From positions 1-64,000 of the forward strand of contig JAMCYG010000021.1 of the NCBI GenBank assembly GCA_023473425.1: DNA of 64,000 nucleotides. Direction: 5' to 3'. Source of the stretch: Candidatus Martarchaeota archaeon (lineage in GTDB: Archaea > Micrarchaeota > Micrarchaeia > Micrarchaeales > Micrarchaeaceae). Below, piece by piece: positions 19,793 to 28,597 of this stretch (the stretch's first letter is position 1; every line of letters begins with the position of its first letter). Made by a program: the position numbers and the translations under genes. Below the pieces are notes generated by a model that saw only the letters and a program-made list of their open reading frames with translations, was not told where the DNA came from and did not search any database.

Positions 19793-21985
19793 ATGGTAAG
19801 GAAAGAGTACATAGTAGAAGAAATAGCAAAGCTGATGAACGACGTTGACAACATAAGAAACGTCGCAATCATCGCCCACGTACACCATGGGAAGACTACG
19901 CTTACCGATACCCTTCTGGTCAAGGTAGGCCTGATATCAAAAGCGGTATCTGGAGATGTACTCTACACGAACTTCGACGCAATCGAGAAGGAAAGGAAGA
20001 TGACAATAAAGTCCGCCAACATCTCGCTCGGTTTTGATTACAAAGGCAAGGATTACATAATTAATCTGATAGACACGCCAGGCCACGTCGACTTCGGTGG
20101 GCACGTTACCAGGTCAATGAGGGCTGTCGACGGAGTGGTAATAGTCATAGATCCTGTGGAAATGATAATGCCTCAGACCGAGACTGTGCTGAGGCAGGCC
20201 CTTCAGGAGCGCGCCAAGCCGGTCCTATTCATCAACAAGGTGGACAGGCTGCTCACAGAGCTCAGGTTGACACCGGAGCAAACGCAGGAAAGGATTGCGA
20301 CGCTCATAAATGACGTAAACGATCTGGTAGACAAGTATGCTCCAGAAGAGTATGTCGATGCTTGGAAAGTGAGCGTAGAGAAGGGAACGGTTGCCATGGG
20401 GTCCGCATATGAGCGGTGGGCAATGTCGAAGTACATCCTTCAAAGCAATAACGTTACATTCAAAGAGATATTCAAGTACACAGCTGAAGAGAACATACCA
20501 AAGCTGCAGGAGCTGGCGCCAATAGAAGACTCTATCCTTCCTATGATGATAGAGCACCTGCCTTCCCCGAAGGTGGCTCAGCAGTATAGGATACCTAGGA
20601 TATGGCACGGGGACCTGAACAGCCCGGCTGGCAAGTCCATGCTCGGCACCGACGCAAGCGCCAAGACCAACATGGTGGTTTTCGGCATAGTAGAGGACAG
20701 GCAGAGCGGAGAGGTAGCGGTAGGCCGCGTATTCTCTGGAGTGGCGAAGAAGGGTCTGGAAGTTCATATTTCTGGAAGCGAAAGCACTCAGAAGGTGCAG
20801 CAGGTCGGCATCTACATGGCCAAGGACAGGATAACTATTGATGCAGTCCCGGCAGGCAACATAGCCGCGCTGGTCGGTCTGAAGAACGTTTCCGTTGGCG
20901 ATACCCTGAGCGAAGAGCAGATCGAGCCCTTCGAGAGCATAACCCACTACTCCAAGCCCGTGGTGACAAAGTCCATAGAGGCTAAGGATTCGAGGGACAC
21001 TAGCAAGCTGATAGAGGCGCTGCACGATCTTTCGAAGGAGGACCCTACTATAAAGGTTGAAATAAACCAAGAGACAGGCGAGCACCTCGTCGCTGGAATG
21101 GGAGAACTGCACCTAGAGATAATAGAAACCAAGGTCAGGGACGAGTACAAGATACCAATAGTGTCCAGCGAGCCAATAGTTGTCTATCAAGAAACAATAG
21201 AGAAGAAGGTTGGTCCAATAGAAGGCAAGTCGCCGAACAGGCACTCAAGGTTCTACATTACTGTAGAGCCGCTTAAGGAGTCGATACTCAAAGCCATAGA
21301 CGAAGGCAAAGTCAGGGAAGGCAAGACCAAGGGCAAGTCCAACATAGAGGCGCTCATAGAGGCAGGCATGGAGAGGGACGTCGCAAAGGGTGTAGTCGAC
21401 ATCCGCAACGACTGCATACTGACTGATGTCACAAAAGGAGTCCAATACATGAATGAGGTAATGGAGCTGCTCATCGACGGCTTTGAGAGCGCTGTGAAAG
21501 ATGGGCCGCTAGCAAGGGAGAAATGCACAGGCGTGCTTGTTAGCATAGTAGATGCCACTATACACGAAGATCCCGTGCATAGGGGTCCTGCGCAGATAAT
21601 ACCTGCCATAAGGAGGGCGATATATGCGGCAATGCTCACGTCAGGCGTTGCATTGCTCGAGCCCAAGCAGAACTTCACGATAAGCATACCGCAGGACATG
21701 CTCTCCAGCGTGATAACAATGCTGCAGAGCAAGCGCGGCCAGGTAACAAACATAAGTCAGGAAAGGGAGGCCGCTACTATACAGGCCAAGATGCCTGTAG
21801 CAGAGGTCATAAAGGGATTTTCAAACGATCTCAGAGGCCTTACACAGGGAAGGGCGCTCTGGTCGCAGGAGTTCGCAGGCTATGAAAAGCTGCCAGCCCA
21901 GCTTCAGGACAAGATAGTCAGGGATATAAGGACGAGGAAAGGGCAGAATCCCGAACCGCCGAAGCCCGCTGACTTCACGGACTGA
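19793..21985 (+). CDS. fusA: Translation elongation factor aEF-2
   Basis: NVAIIAHVHHGKTTLTDTLL, DTPGHVDFGGHVTRSMRAVDG, VDATIHEDPVHRGPAQIIPA. Confidence 0.97.
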   Translation: MVRKEYIVEEIAKLMNDVDNIRNVAIIAHVHHGKTTLTDTLLVKVGLISKAVSGDVLYTNFDAIEKERKMTIKSANISLGFDYKGKDYIINLIDTPGHVDFGGHVTRSMRAVDGVVIVIDPVEMIMPQTETVLRQALQERAKPVLFINKVDRLLTELRLTPEQTQERIATLINDVNDLVDKYAPEEYVDAWKVSVEKGTVAMGSAYERWAMSKYILQSNNVTFKEIFKYTAEENIPKLQELAPIEDSILPMMIEHLPSPKVAQQYRIPRIWHGDLNSPAGKSMLGTDASAKTNMVVFGIVEDRQSGEVAVGRVFSGVAKKGLEVHISGSESTQKVQQVGIYMAKDRITIDAVPAGNIAALVGLKNVSVGDTLSEEQIEPFESITHYSKPVVTKSIEAKDSRDTSKLIEALHDLSKEDPTIKVEINQETGEHLVAGMGELHLEIIETKVRDEYKIPIVSSEPIVVYQETIEKKVGPIEGKSPNRHSRFYITVEPLKESILKAIDEGKVREGKTKGKSNIEALIEAGMERDVAKGVVDIRNDCILTDVTKGVQYMNEVMELLIDGFESAVKDGPLAREKCTGVLVSIVDATIHEDPVHRGPAQIIPAIRRAIYAAMLTSGVALLEPKQNFTISIPQDMLSSVITMLQSKRGQVTNISQEREAATIQAKMPVAEVIKGFSNDLRGLTQGRALWSQEFAGYEKLPAQLQDKIVRDIRTRKGQNPEPPKPADFTD

Positions 21986-22111
21986 CAGTCGCATCTGGCG
22001 GTTTGCAAGCATTTATATATGTTGAGCAGCATTAGATATTCTGCTGATTGTCTTGGGTGCATCCTGCGCCCCTAGTATATCGGATGAAGTTCTAGGACAG
22101 ACGGTGAAAAT

Positions 22112-22657
22112 ATGGCAACTTTCGCAAAGTTCGAAGTATCAGATGAAGTCGTTCAGAAGACATACGAGGCCCTGCAGCAGGCAAGGCAGAAGGGCACCAT
22201 AAGGAAGGGAGCCAATGAAGCCACAAAGAGCGTAGAACGTGGAATGGCTAAGTTCGTAGTGGTCGCCACTGACGTTATACCACAAGAAGTTGTGATGCAC
22301 ATACCTATACTGTGCGAGCAGAAGGGCATACCGTTTACATATGTGCCGAGCAAGACTGATCTAGGCAAGTCGATAGGCATGAGCGTCTCCTGTGCTGCCG
22401 TAGCTGTGGAGAACGAGGGAGAGGCAAAAGCGAGCATAGCCGAGGTTGTTTCTAAAATAACCGGCATAGCTGCCCCCAAAAAGGAGGAGAAGAAATCCGA
22501 AGGCGCAGAGCAGAAGGCTGAGAAGAAAGAGAAGAAGCCGAAGAAGGCCAAAGCTGAGAAGGCTGAAGCTCCTGCTGCTCCTACTGTACCAGCAGAGGGT
22601 GCGAAGGCTGAAGCTCCGGCAGAAGCACATGCGGAAGCAGAGCCCAAGTCGGAATAA
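22112..22657 (+). CDS. rpl7ae: Ribosomal protein L7Ae with Ala/Lys/Glu-rich C-terminal extension
   Basis: RKGANEATKSVERGMAKFVVVATDVIPQEVVMHIPILCEQKGIPFTYVPSKTDLG. Confidence 0.95.
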   Translation: MATFAKFEVSDEVVQKTYEALQQARQKGTIRKGANEATKSVERGMAKFVVVATDVIPQEVVMHIPILCEQKGIPFTYVPSKTDLGKSIGMSVSCAAVAVENEGEAKASIAEVVSKITGIAAPKKEEKKSEGAEQKAEKKEKKPKKAKAEKAEAPAAPTVPAEGAKAEAPAEAHAEAEPKSE

Positions 22658-22691
22658 ACAATAAATAATCTAGCGTTCATCGAGTGTTATT

Positions 22692-22982
22692 ATGGCTGAT
22701 GCGAAACAACCGTCAAAACCGCAGGCGGCACCGCAGCCTGCGTCGCAGCCCGCACCTCAGCCTGCAGGATCGTTCAACGGCTTCCTCGCAGAAGTTATTG
22801 AGGTCAAGCAGAAGGTCAAGACTGGCATATATGGTGAAATATACACGGTCTCATGCAGGATACTTGAAGGCAGGGACAGTGGAAGGATAATAAGGAGAAA
22901 CCTCCTCGGCCCGATAAAGGCCGGCGACGTGATAAGGCTTCCAGACACAAGTAGGGAAGCCAAGGACATAAAAGTCAAGTGA
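22692..22982 (+). CDS. rps28e: Ribosomal protein S28e with Pro/Gln/Ala-rich N-terminal extension
   Basis: FLAEVIEVKQKVKTGIYGEIYTVSCRILEGRDSGRIIRRNLLGPIKAGDVIRLPDTSREA. Confidence 0.9.
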   Translation: MADAKQPSKPQAAPQPASQPAPQPAGSFNGFLAEVIEVKQKVKTGIYGEIYTVSCRILEGRDSGRIIRRNLLGPIKAGDVIRLPDTSREAKDIKVK

Positions 22983-22998
22983 CTCTGGGTGCTATGCT

Positions 22999-23163
22999 AT
23001 GAAATGCTCATATTGCTCAAAGGAAATACCAAAAGGCACGGGCACGATGTATGTCACTAGAGCCGGTGCGATAAAGTACTACTGCTCAAGCAGGTGCTTT
23101 AAGAGTAACACTAAGATACACAGGAAGATAAATAAGAAGGAAGTTGCATCTCATAGCAAGTGA
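22999..23163 (+). CDS. rpl24e: Ribosomal protein L24e
   Basis: Not in ORF track: MKCSYCSKEIPKGTGTMYVTRAGAIKYYCSSRCFKSNTKIHRKINKKEVASHSK. Confidence 0.9.
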   Translation: MKCSYCSKEIPKGTGTMYVTRAGAIKYYCSSRCFKSNTKIHRKINKKEVASHSK

Positions 23164-23252
23164 GCCATAAGTGGTGCCGCTTCAAATCTATATCTGGTGC
23201 CTGGCCTAATCCTTATCATGATGTCTAGCGCATGCCGGCCAAGTCCGCTTAC

Positions 23253-23774
23253 TCAGTCTTTCTTGCTTTCCCCTTCAGAGCCGCCCTTCTTTTCTATGAG
23301 CTTCTTTCCAAGTTCTACCCTATTCTCTATCTGCTTCTCTATATTCTGCAGGTCTTCGGGCTTGAGCACACGCTCCAGCATGAACTTTGAATAGCCCAGG
23401 GAAAGCTGCGACAGGTCCATGAGCATGGACTGCAGGTCATTCACGTTGAACTTCATGTCCTTCATAGGCTTGATTATCTCTATGCCTGCCGGCGCATAGT
23501 TGAAAGATATGCTGACTAGCGAAAAGAAACTCTTGACTAGCAAGGTCACCTCTGCACTTGACACGAATATGCCTTTATTCTCGAGGGGCTCCTCAACCGC
23601 CCCATAGCAGTAGACGACCCCCTTTTCCTTAAGAAGGTGCTTGTTTATAAGGTCGACAAGCAGTGGCTGCAACTTGTCCTTCTCATTGCTCTGCATATCA
23701 AAATACATCTTAACTAGAACGCCGCCCTTTGCTATCGTTTCCTCCGTTACCTCGTCTACCTGGGATTTAACCAT
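23253..23774 (-). CDS. Conserved-looking hypothetical protein
   Basis: 173 aa continuous ORF with good context; no family recognised. Confidence 0.6.
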   Translation of the reverse strand: MVKSQVDEVTEETIAKGGVLVKMYFDMQSNEKDKLQPLLVDLINKHLLKEKGVVYCYGAVEEPLENKGIFVSSAEVTLLVKSFFSLVSISFNYAPAGIEIIKPMKDMKFNVNDLQSMLMDLSQLSLGYSKFMLERVLKPEDLQNIEKQIENRVELGKKLIEKKGGSEGESKKD

Positions 23775-23804
23775 ACAATCACATACCTAACATTAACATC
23801 AGCG

Positions 23805-25094
23805 TCAAATTTGATTCTTTCCATCCTTAAGTCTTGCAGCCGCTTCCTCAGTCGTAAGCAGCTCCTCAGTTCCAGAAGATAAGTTCCTAAGTTTCACCTT
23901 CCCCAACTTCTCCTCCTCATCGCCTATTATTATCACGTAGCCGAAACGGAGCGCGTTCGCGTAGCCAAGCTGGTTGGCCAGGTTCTTTCCTGCCGTATTT
24001 ATGTCCACGTTCAGCCCCATGGCCCTGAGCGCGTTCGCGGCTCCCAATGCATACTTAAAGTTGCTTTCCTTAACATGGGCCACGAAAACATCCGCATATG
24101 TATATACAGGCGCCATTTCGAAGCCCAGAGAATCCATGACTCTGTCAACACCTATCGATATGCCGACGGCTGGCAGCTCCTTGCCCGCATACTTTCCTAT
24201 GAGGTTGTCGTATCTCCCACCGCTGCCCATGGAATATCTCATTTCACCTTTCTTCTCCATCGTCTCGAAAACAACCCCGGTGTAGTAGTCGATGCCCCTT
24301 ACAGTAGAGAAGTCTACTTCGATCTCGCCTCCAACCTTATACATGCTCAGAAGGCTTAGCAGCTCACGCAGCTCTTTCACGGGCTCCTTGTCCTTCAGTA
24401 TCCCTTCGACGTAGTCGAGGCGCTCTTCGTTAGTGCTGCCCTTAGCTATAAATTCCATTATGCCTTCGGCGCCTTCTCTTTCTAATCCCAGCTTAATGAG
24501 CTCAGCCGATACGCCGTCCTTGCCGAGCTTGTCGAGTTTGTCTATGGTGCGCATTACCTTTACCTGAAGCTTTTCAGGAATGCCGAACGCCGCAAGCGCG
24601 CCATTAAGTATCCTTCTGTCGCTTATCCTTATCATATAATTTACTCCGAGCCTGTCATACGCGGTCATGGCTGCAGCTACGACTTCGGCATCGGTTACAA
24701 TCCTCTTGCCGCCGACGATGTCCACGTCTGCCTGTGTTATTTCCCTGTACCTGTTCTTCTGCGGCTCGTCAAGCCTCCATACCTTACCTATCTGATACCT
24801 CTTGAACGGCAGCGGAAGCTCCTGGTGCATGGCCATAAACCTCGCAAGCGACATTGTCTGGTCATATCTGAAGCCGAGGTTCTCTACTGTAATCTCGAAA
24901 AGCTCTTTCTGGTTCTCTTCGCCCAGCGTCTTGTCACCTTTGAGGAGCGCGAGCGTTTCCACTGCGGGCGTGTCTATCTCATAGAACCCGAACGATTGGT
25001 ATACCTTTTCTATAGTCCTGATAATACTACTCCTAAATAGTGCCTCATTGGGCAGAAGGTCCCTTACGCCCCTTGGAAAAGGTACATCAGCCAT
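23805..25094 (-). CDS. hisS: Histidyl-tRNA synthetase
   Basis: PFPRGVRDLLPNE, class II motifs, DYYTGVVFE, GSGGRYDNLIG, VGISIGVDRV; start MADVPF at 25094. Confidence 0.95.
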   Translation of the reverse strand: MADVPFPRGVRDLLPNEALFRSSIIRTIEKVYQSFGFYEIDTPAVETLALLKGDKTLGEENQKELFEITVENLGFRYDQTMSLARFMAMHQELPLPFKRYQIGKVWRLDEPQKNRYREITQADVDIVGGKRIVTDAEVVAAAMTAYDRLGVNYMIRISDRRILNGALAAFGIPEKLQVKVMRTIDKLDKLGKDGVSAELIKLGLEREGAEGIMEFIAKGSTNEERLDYVEGILKDKEPVKELRELLSLLSMYKVGGEIEVDFSTVRGIDYYTGVVFETMEKKGEMRYSMGSGGRYDNLIGKYAGKELPAVGISIGVDRVMDSLGFEMAPVYTYADVFVAHVKESNFKYALGAANALRAMGLNVDINTAGKNLANQLGYANALRFGYVIIIGDEEEKLGKVKLRNLSSGTEELLTTEEAAARLKDGKNQI

Positions 25095-25209
25095 TGGATC
25101 AGCTATGGTAAGAGTGGTACGAGTATGGTACGAGAATAGATGTACTCTAATCATAATAAGCTTTCTCTGCGGCCTAGCCAAAATTGCCTAGTACTGGCCT
25201 GTGCACGCG

Positions 25210-25530
25210 TCAGATATTGCTCTTTATCCATTCAACGAGCATCTTCTTCGGTATAGCACCGACATTCTCGGCTTTGACGTTGCCTCCCTGAATTATCAGC
25301 GTGGTAGGTATGCTCATGATGTTGTACTTAGTGGCTATGTTCTGGTTGTCATCCACGTTTATTTTCACGAACTTGGCTTTGCCTTCAAATTCCTTTGCCG
25401 CTTCTTCTATCTCAGGGGAATACATACGGCACGGACCGCACCATTCAGCCCACAGGTCTATTATCACAGGCAGTTTCGATTTCAGCACTTCCTTATCAAA
25501 ATTCTCTTCATTTACATCAATCATGCTCAT
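25210..25530 (-). CDS. trxA: Thioredoxin
   Basis: LWAEWCGPCRMYSPEIEE. Confidence 0.93.
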   Translation of the reverse strand: MSMIDVNEENFDKEVLKSKLPVIIDLWAEWCGPCRMYSPEIEEAAKEFEGKAKFVKINVDDNQNIATKYNIMSIPTTLIIQGGNVKAENVGAIPKKMLVEWIKSNI

Positions 25531-25689
25531 TCGTCAGCACCTTGTTTATGCATATTGCGCATCTGGCGCAATGCGTTATTATGTTATCGCTCACAAATAT
25601 AAATATGACGCCCGCTCATGCGCTCTGCTGGTAAATCATATGCAGCAAGAAGCACTATGAAAGGAATATAATTCTTTAAGGTAAAATCA

Positions 25690-25753
25690 CTTACAGTGAT
25701 GACTAAAAGGTCCTGAGCAAGCGCTGTGATGAAGATCTTGAGTACTGATACTA
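25690..25753 (+). ncRNA. C/D box sRNA (2'-O-methylation guide)
   Basis: C GTGATGA (25696-25702), 10 nt, D' CTGA (25713-25716), C' GTGATGA (25726-25732), 12 nt, D CTGA (25745-25748). Confidence 0.85.
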
Positions 25754-25769
25754 ATGCCGAGGCATTCCA

Positions 25770-25979
25770 ATGTCGAAGATACCTAAAAATGCAGTAAAAA
25801 AGCTTGTAAGGAAGAAAGGAATAGTAGTCAGCGATGAGGCGGCCGGTGCCATTGCAAAGATACTGGAGGCAAAGGCAGCCGAAATAGCCAAGTATGCTGT
25901 AGCCAGGGCTAAAAAGAAGGGAAGGAGTGCCATACTAGGCGAAGACATCGATACCTACAGGATAAAGCACGGCGATTGA
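25770..25979 (+). CDS. Archaeal histone-fold protein
   Basis: MSKIPKNAVKKLVRKKGIVVSDEAAGAIAKILEAKAAEIAKYAVARAKKKGRSAILGEDIDTYRIKHGD. Confidence 0.85.
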   Translation: MSKIPKNAVKKLVRKKGIVVSDEAAGAIAKILEAKAAEIAKYAVARAKKKGRSAILGEDIDTYRIKHGD

Positions 25980-26535
25980 TACGAAGGTATATGAGTCACG
26001 GGGCCCTGCTGGCGAAATAAGGCTGGACTACTCTGTACGCGGCAAGGAATACACTGTCCTCCTTGAGCATATCGGCGAGGGCGTGCTCTATTCAAGGTTC
26101 GATCGTGACGGTATAATCCTTTCGCGTTCCCTGGAAAAGGCAGCCGGCACTTATCCAAGCATGATGAGTGCCAATGGTTTCATGCTACCTGATGCAGAAG
26201 GGGTCGTCGAGGCTGTCAATGTGGACTACGTTCCTGTAAAAATAAACAGGAAATGTCCATCGTGCGGTGCGCCATCCCTTGAGAGGCGCGTATCTATAGC
26301 TGAAGGGAGCAAGGAGATTGTGCCTGCTGTGCCTAGATACAAATGCGCATCCTGCGGGCAGGAGTGCTATCATATCAGCGACGAGTATCTGGCTGATCTG
26401 GTTAGTGATGGAAAAGAACTGTTCTCGGATGCCGAAAAGGAGCAGCTAAAGAAAAATCCCGAGGAGTTCATGAATGAGCTGAAGGAATATATTTCACGGA
26501 TATTCGCCATGAAAAACATAAAAAGGATTATATAA
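25975..26535 (+). CDS. CxxC zinc-finger protein, function unknown; start uncertain (GTG 26083 or upstream non-canonical)
   Basis: KCPSCG...YKCASCGQECY; frame stays coding-like upstream of 26083 to about 25975 with no ATG/GTG/TTG. Confidence 0.6.
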   Translation: MDTKVYESRGPAGEIRLDYSVRGKEYTVLLEHIGEGVLYSRFDRDGIILSRSLEKAAGTYPSMMSANGFMLPDAEGVVEAVNVDYVPVKINRKCPSCGAPSLERRVSIAEGSKEIVPAVPRYKCASCGQECYHISDEYLADLVSDGKELFSDAEKEQLKKNPEEFMNELKEYISRIFAMKNIKRII

Positions 26536-26587
26536 CTATCAAATACTTGGTATAATCATAACCTAATTAAACAATTTGGTGTGGAAG

Positions 26588-26833
26588 ATGGCAATAATGC
26601 TCTCGGATCTGTACGGCAAGGACATAATAAGCAATACTGGCAAAAGGATGGGCAAAGTGGAGGACATAATACTCGATTTTGAGGAGGGAAAAATATCATC
26701 GCTCCTGTTAATGAAAGTCGACAACATAATAAGGAGCGAGAAGACCTCGTTGCAGTTAAAGAAGAACAGCGTCAGCTACTCCAGGGTAAAGAACGTCTCT
26801 GAGACCGTCATAGTCAGCGAAAGCGAAAAGTGA
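26588..26833 (+). CDS. PRC-barrel domain protein
   Basis: LSDLYGKDIISNTGKRMGKVEDIILDFEEGKISSLLL. Confidence 0.85.
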   Translation: MAIMLSDLYGKDIISNTGKRMGKVEDIILDFEEGKISSLLLMKVDNIIRSEKTSLQLKKNSVSYSRVKNVSETVIVSESEK

Positions 26834-26939
26834 TTCCTGACTGATCCTTACTGACTATCAAGCTGCATGTTAAAAAGTGCAAACTGATTACTGATAGCAA
26901 CAGAAGAGAGGCGGCTATGCGCCGCCAAAAATAAAAAGC

Positions 26940-27071
26940 TCAATTTGTTGAGACTTCCCTGGCTATGCTGGAGCGCTCTTTGATAAGGATCTTGCCCCCG
27001 CAGTACTCGCACCTTACGAAGTTCTTCACTTCCTTTGTCTTCTTGCCGCATTTCTTGCATACGTAAGCCAT
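26940..27071 (-). CDS. rpoP: DNA-directed RNA polymerase subunit P
   Basis: Not in ORF track: MAYVCKKCGKKTKEVKNFVRCEYCGGKILIKERSSIAREVSTN. Confidence 0.88.
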   Translation of the reverse strand: MAYVCKKCGKKTKEVKNFVRCEYCGGKILIKERSSIAREVSTN

Positions 27072-27080
27072 GATATCGCC

Positions 27081-27539
27081 TTATTTCTTCCCATTCTTCT
27101 GGGCCGGACCTGATGCTGTTCCCATTGCAACGGTCCCGTTCTTGACATTGCCCTTAAGCCATCTTATGAAGCTTTTATGTACTGCATTGGTATCTGTGTT
27201 GACCACGCTGGTCTTTAGGTACTGCTCGTCGTTCGCTTCGACCTCTTTCTTGTAATCTTTCATTTCCGTGTACTGCACCTCCATCCAGTGTATGCACCCG
27301 TTCAGGTAATCCTTGATCACGTCCTTCGTGGGTGGCAGTGATGTGAATCCGAACAGTACTCCATCGCACCAGTACAGAGGCATGTTGCCCTGCGGCGTTG
27401 TTCTGCTCCTTATGAGCTCTTTCAAGTCGGTCTTTATTACGTCGTGTACCACGAGCTCCTTTATAGGGGAGTATGTGACGCTGACATTAATGCCATTATC
27501 GTTGTTTGGTGCCATCAAATCATCTGCCCTGCTTTGCAA
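27081..27539 (-). CDS. Hypothetical protein between rpoP and rpl37ae
   Basis: 152 aa ORF; no family recognised. Confidence 0.55.
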   Translation of the reverse strand: MQSRADDLMAPNNDNGINVSVTYSPIKELVVHDVIKTDLKELIRSRTTPQGNMPLYWCDGVLFGFTSLPPTKDVIKDYLNGCIHWMEVQYTEMKDYKKEVEANDEQYLKTSVVNTDTNAVHKSFIRWLKGNVKNGTVAMGTASGPAQKNGKK

Positions 27540-27765
27540 GGTCGCTTATAAGCCTTGCCGCGAGTTCGCCTGCCGGTGTCTTCATCATGTATGCTCCTCC
27601 AGCATATGTGGCATTGCAATGCCTGCACTTCCATATGCTAGTGCCCACCCTTCTAACGGTCAGCCTGCCGCAAACATCACATCTGTACTTTGCCCTCTTT
27701 TCGGCTATAACCGATGCGTTCCTCTTCCTGATGCTCCTGCCGTACCTTATGCTAGCGTTAGCCAT
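27520..27765 (-). CDS. rpl37ae: Ribosomal protein L37Ae
   Basis: RYGRSIRKRNASVIAEKRAKYRCDVCGRLTVRRVGTSIWKCRHCNATYAGGAY. Confidence 0.93.
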   Translation of the reverse strand: MANASIRYGRSIRKRNASVIAEKRAKYRCDVCGRLTVRRVGTSIWKCRHCNATYAGGAYMMKTPAGELAARLISDLAKQGR

Positions 27766-27769
27766 TGCC

Positions 27770-28597
27770 TCACCTTTGCTCGCTGCCTATGATCTTCTTG
27801 AGCTCTGCATGTTTCTCAAGAGAGATCCTAGATAGTTCCTCTACTTCATCAATATTAAAGCTTCCGCTCTTGCCTTTCTGCATAGCGCGTATGAGCTTGC
27901 CATCATTTGCAACAGTCAGCCTTGCAGACATCGCGTTTTCCTCGTCCCCTGTCGGATCCAAGACTATCCTGTCTCCTATTTTTGCAAATGTCGTTGTTGC
28001 GACTACTCCATTGACCTTGAGCTTGTTAGTCCTGTCCTCCCTGTTCACGACTCCATTCTCGTACTTCGGCATCCTGGTGTCCATGAGTGCGGCCATGACT
28101 GCCATGCTGCTTGCATCGATAAGGTTGCCGTCATGGTTCAGCACATATACATCAACATAGACGTCCCAGCACTTGCCCTCCTCGAGGTAAAGACTTTCCA
28201 AGTTTATGCAGTTCGCAGCCCTTATCCCTCTGTCTACGACCCTAGCCAGCTCTATTGCTTCTGGGCTCGGAGGCCCAGGCTCGAATTCCCTAGCTGCGCC
28301 AGGCCAGTACTCTGCTGACACTATCTGATTGCCCTGTTCTGGGGTGTCTTCCATAGGGCTCCCAAGCATGACCTTCACGCCTGCAAGTATCTTTGTGTCG
28401 CCGAGTTCCACCTGCGCCGAACCCTCAGCATTCTGTATTATCCCTCTCTTTATGCTTATGTCCCTGAATGAGAGAAGGTCTCTCGAGTCTTGCCTCTGCC
28501 CCTTGTTTATGAGCTCCCTGATGTAATTGCTCTTAACTATATCTATCGCTTCCATGGTATCACCCTGTAGTCTCTGCCTCGCTGCGGCCCTCTCCAC
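27770..28597 (-). CDS. rrp42: Exosome subunit Rrp42
   Basis: RNase PH family; GQRQDSRDLLSFRDISIKRGIIQNAEGSAQVELGDTKILAGVK; likely start MEAIDIVKS (GGGTGAT-ACC-ATG). Confidence 0.93.
   Translation of the reverse strand: MERAAARQRLQGDTMEAIDIVKSNYIRELINKGQRQDSRDLLSFRDISIKRGIIQNAEGSAQVELGDTKILAGVKVMLGSPMEDTPEQGNQIVSAEYWPGAAREFEPGPPSPEAIELARVVDRGIRAANCINLESLYLEEGKCWDVYVDVYVLNHDGNLIDASSMAVMAALMDTRMPKYENGVVNREDRTNKLKVNGVVATTTFAKIGDRIVLDPTGDEENAMSARLTVANDGKLIRAMQKGKSGSFNIDEVEELSRISLEKHAELKKIIGSEQR

Noticed and set aside
20225-21112. 295-aa minus-strand ORF within EF-2
   Set aside because: Antisense to a strongly conserved gene; no recognisable domain.
26905-26945. GGCGGC-TATGC-GCCGCC hairpin with A-rich flank
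   Set aside because: On the minus strand it lies just after the rpoP stop within T-rich sequence; ordinary 3'-end structure is sufficient.
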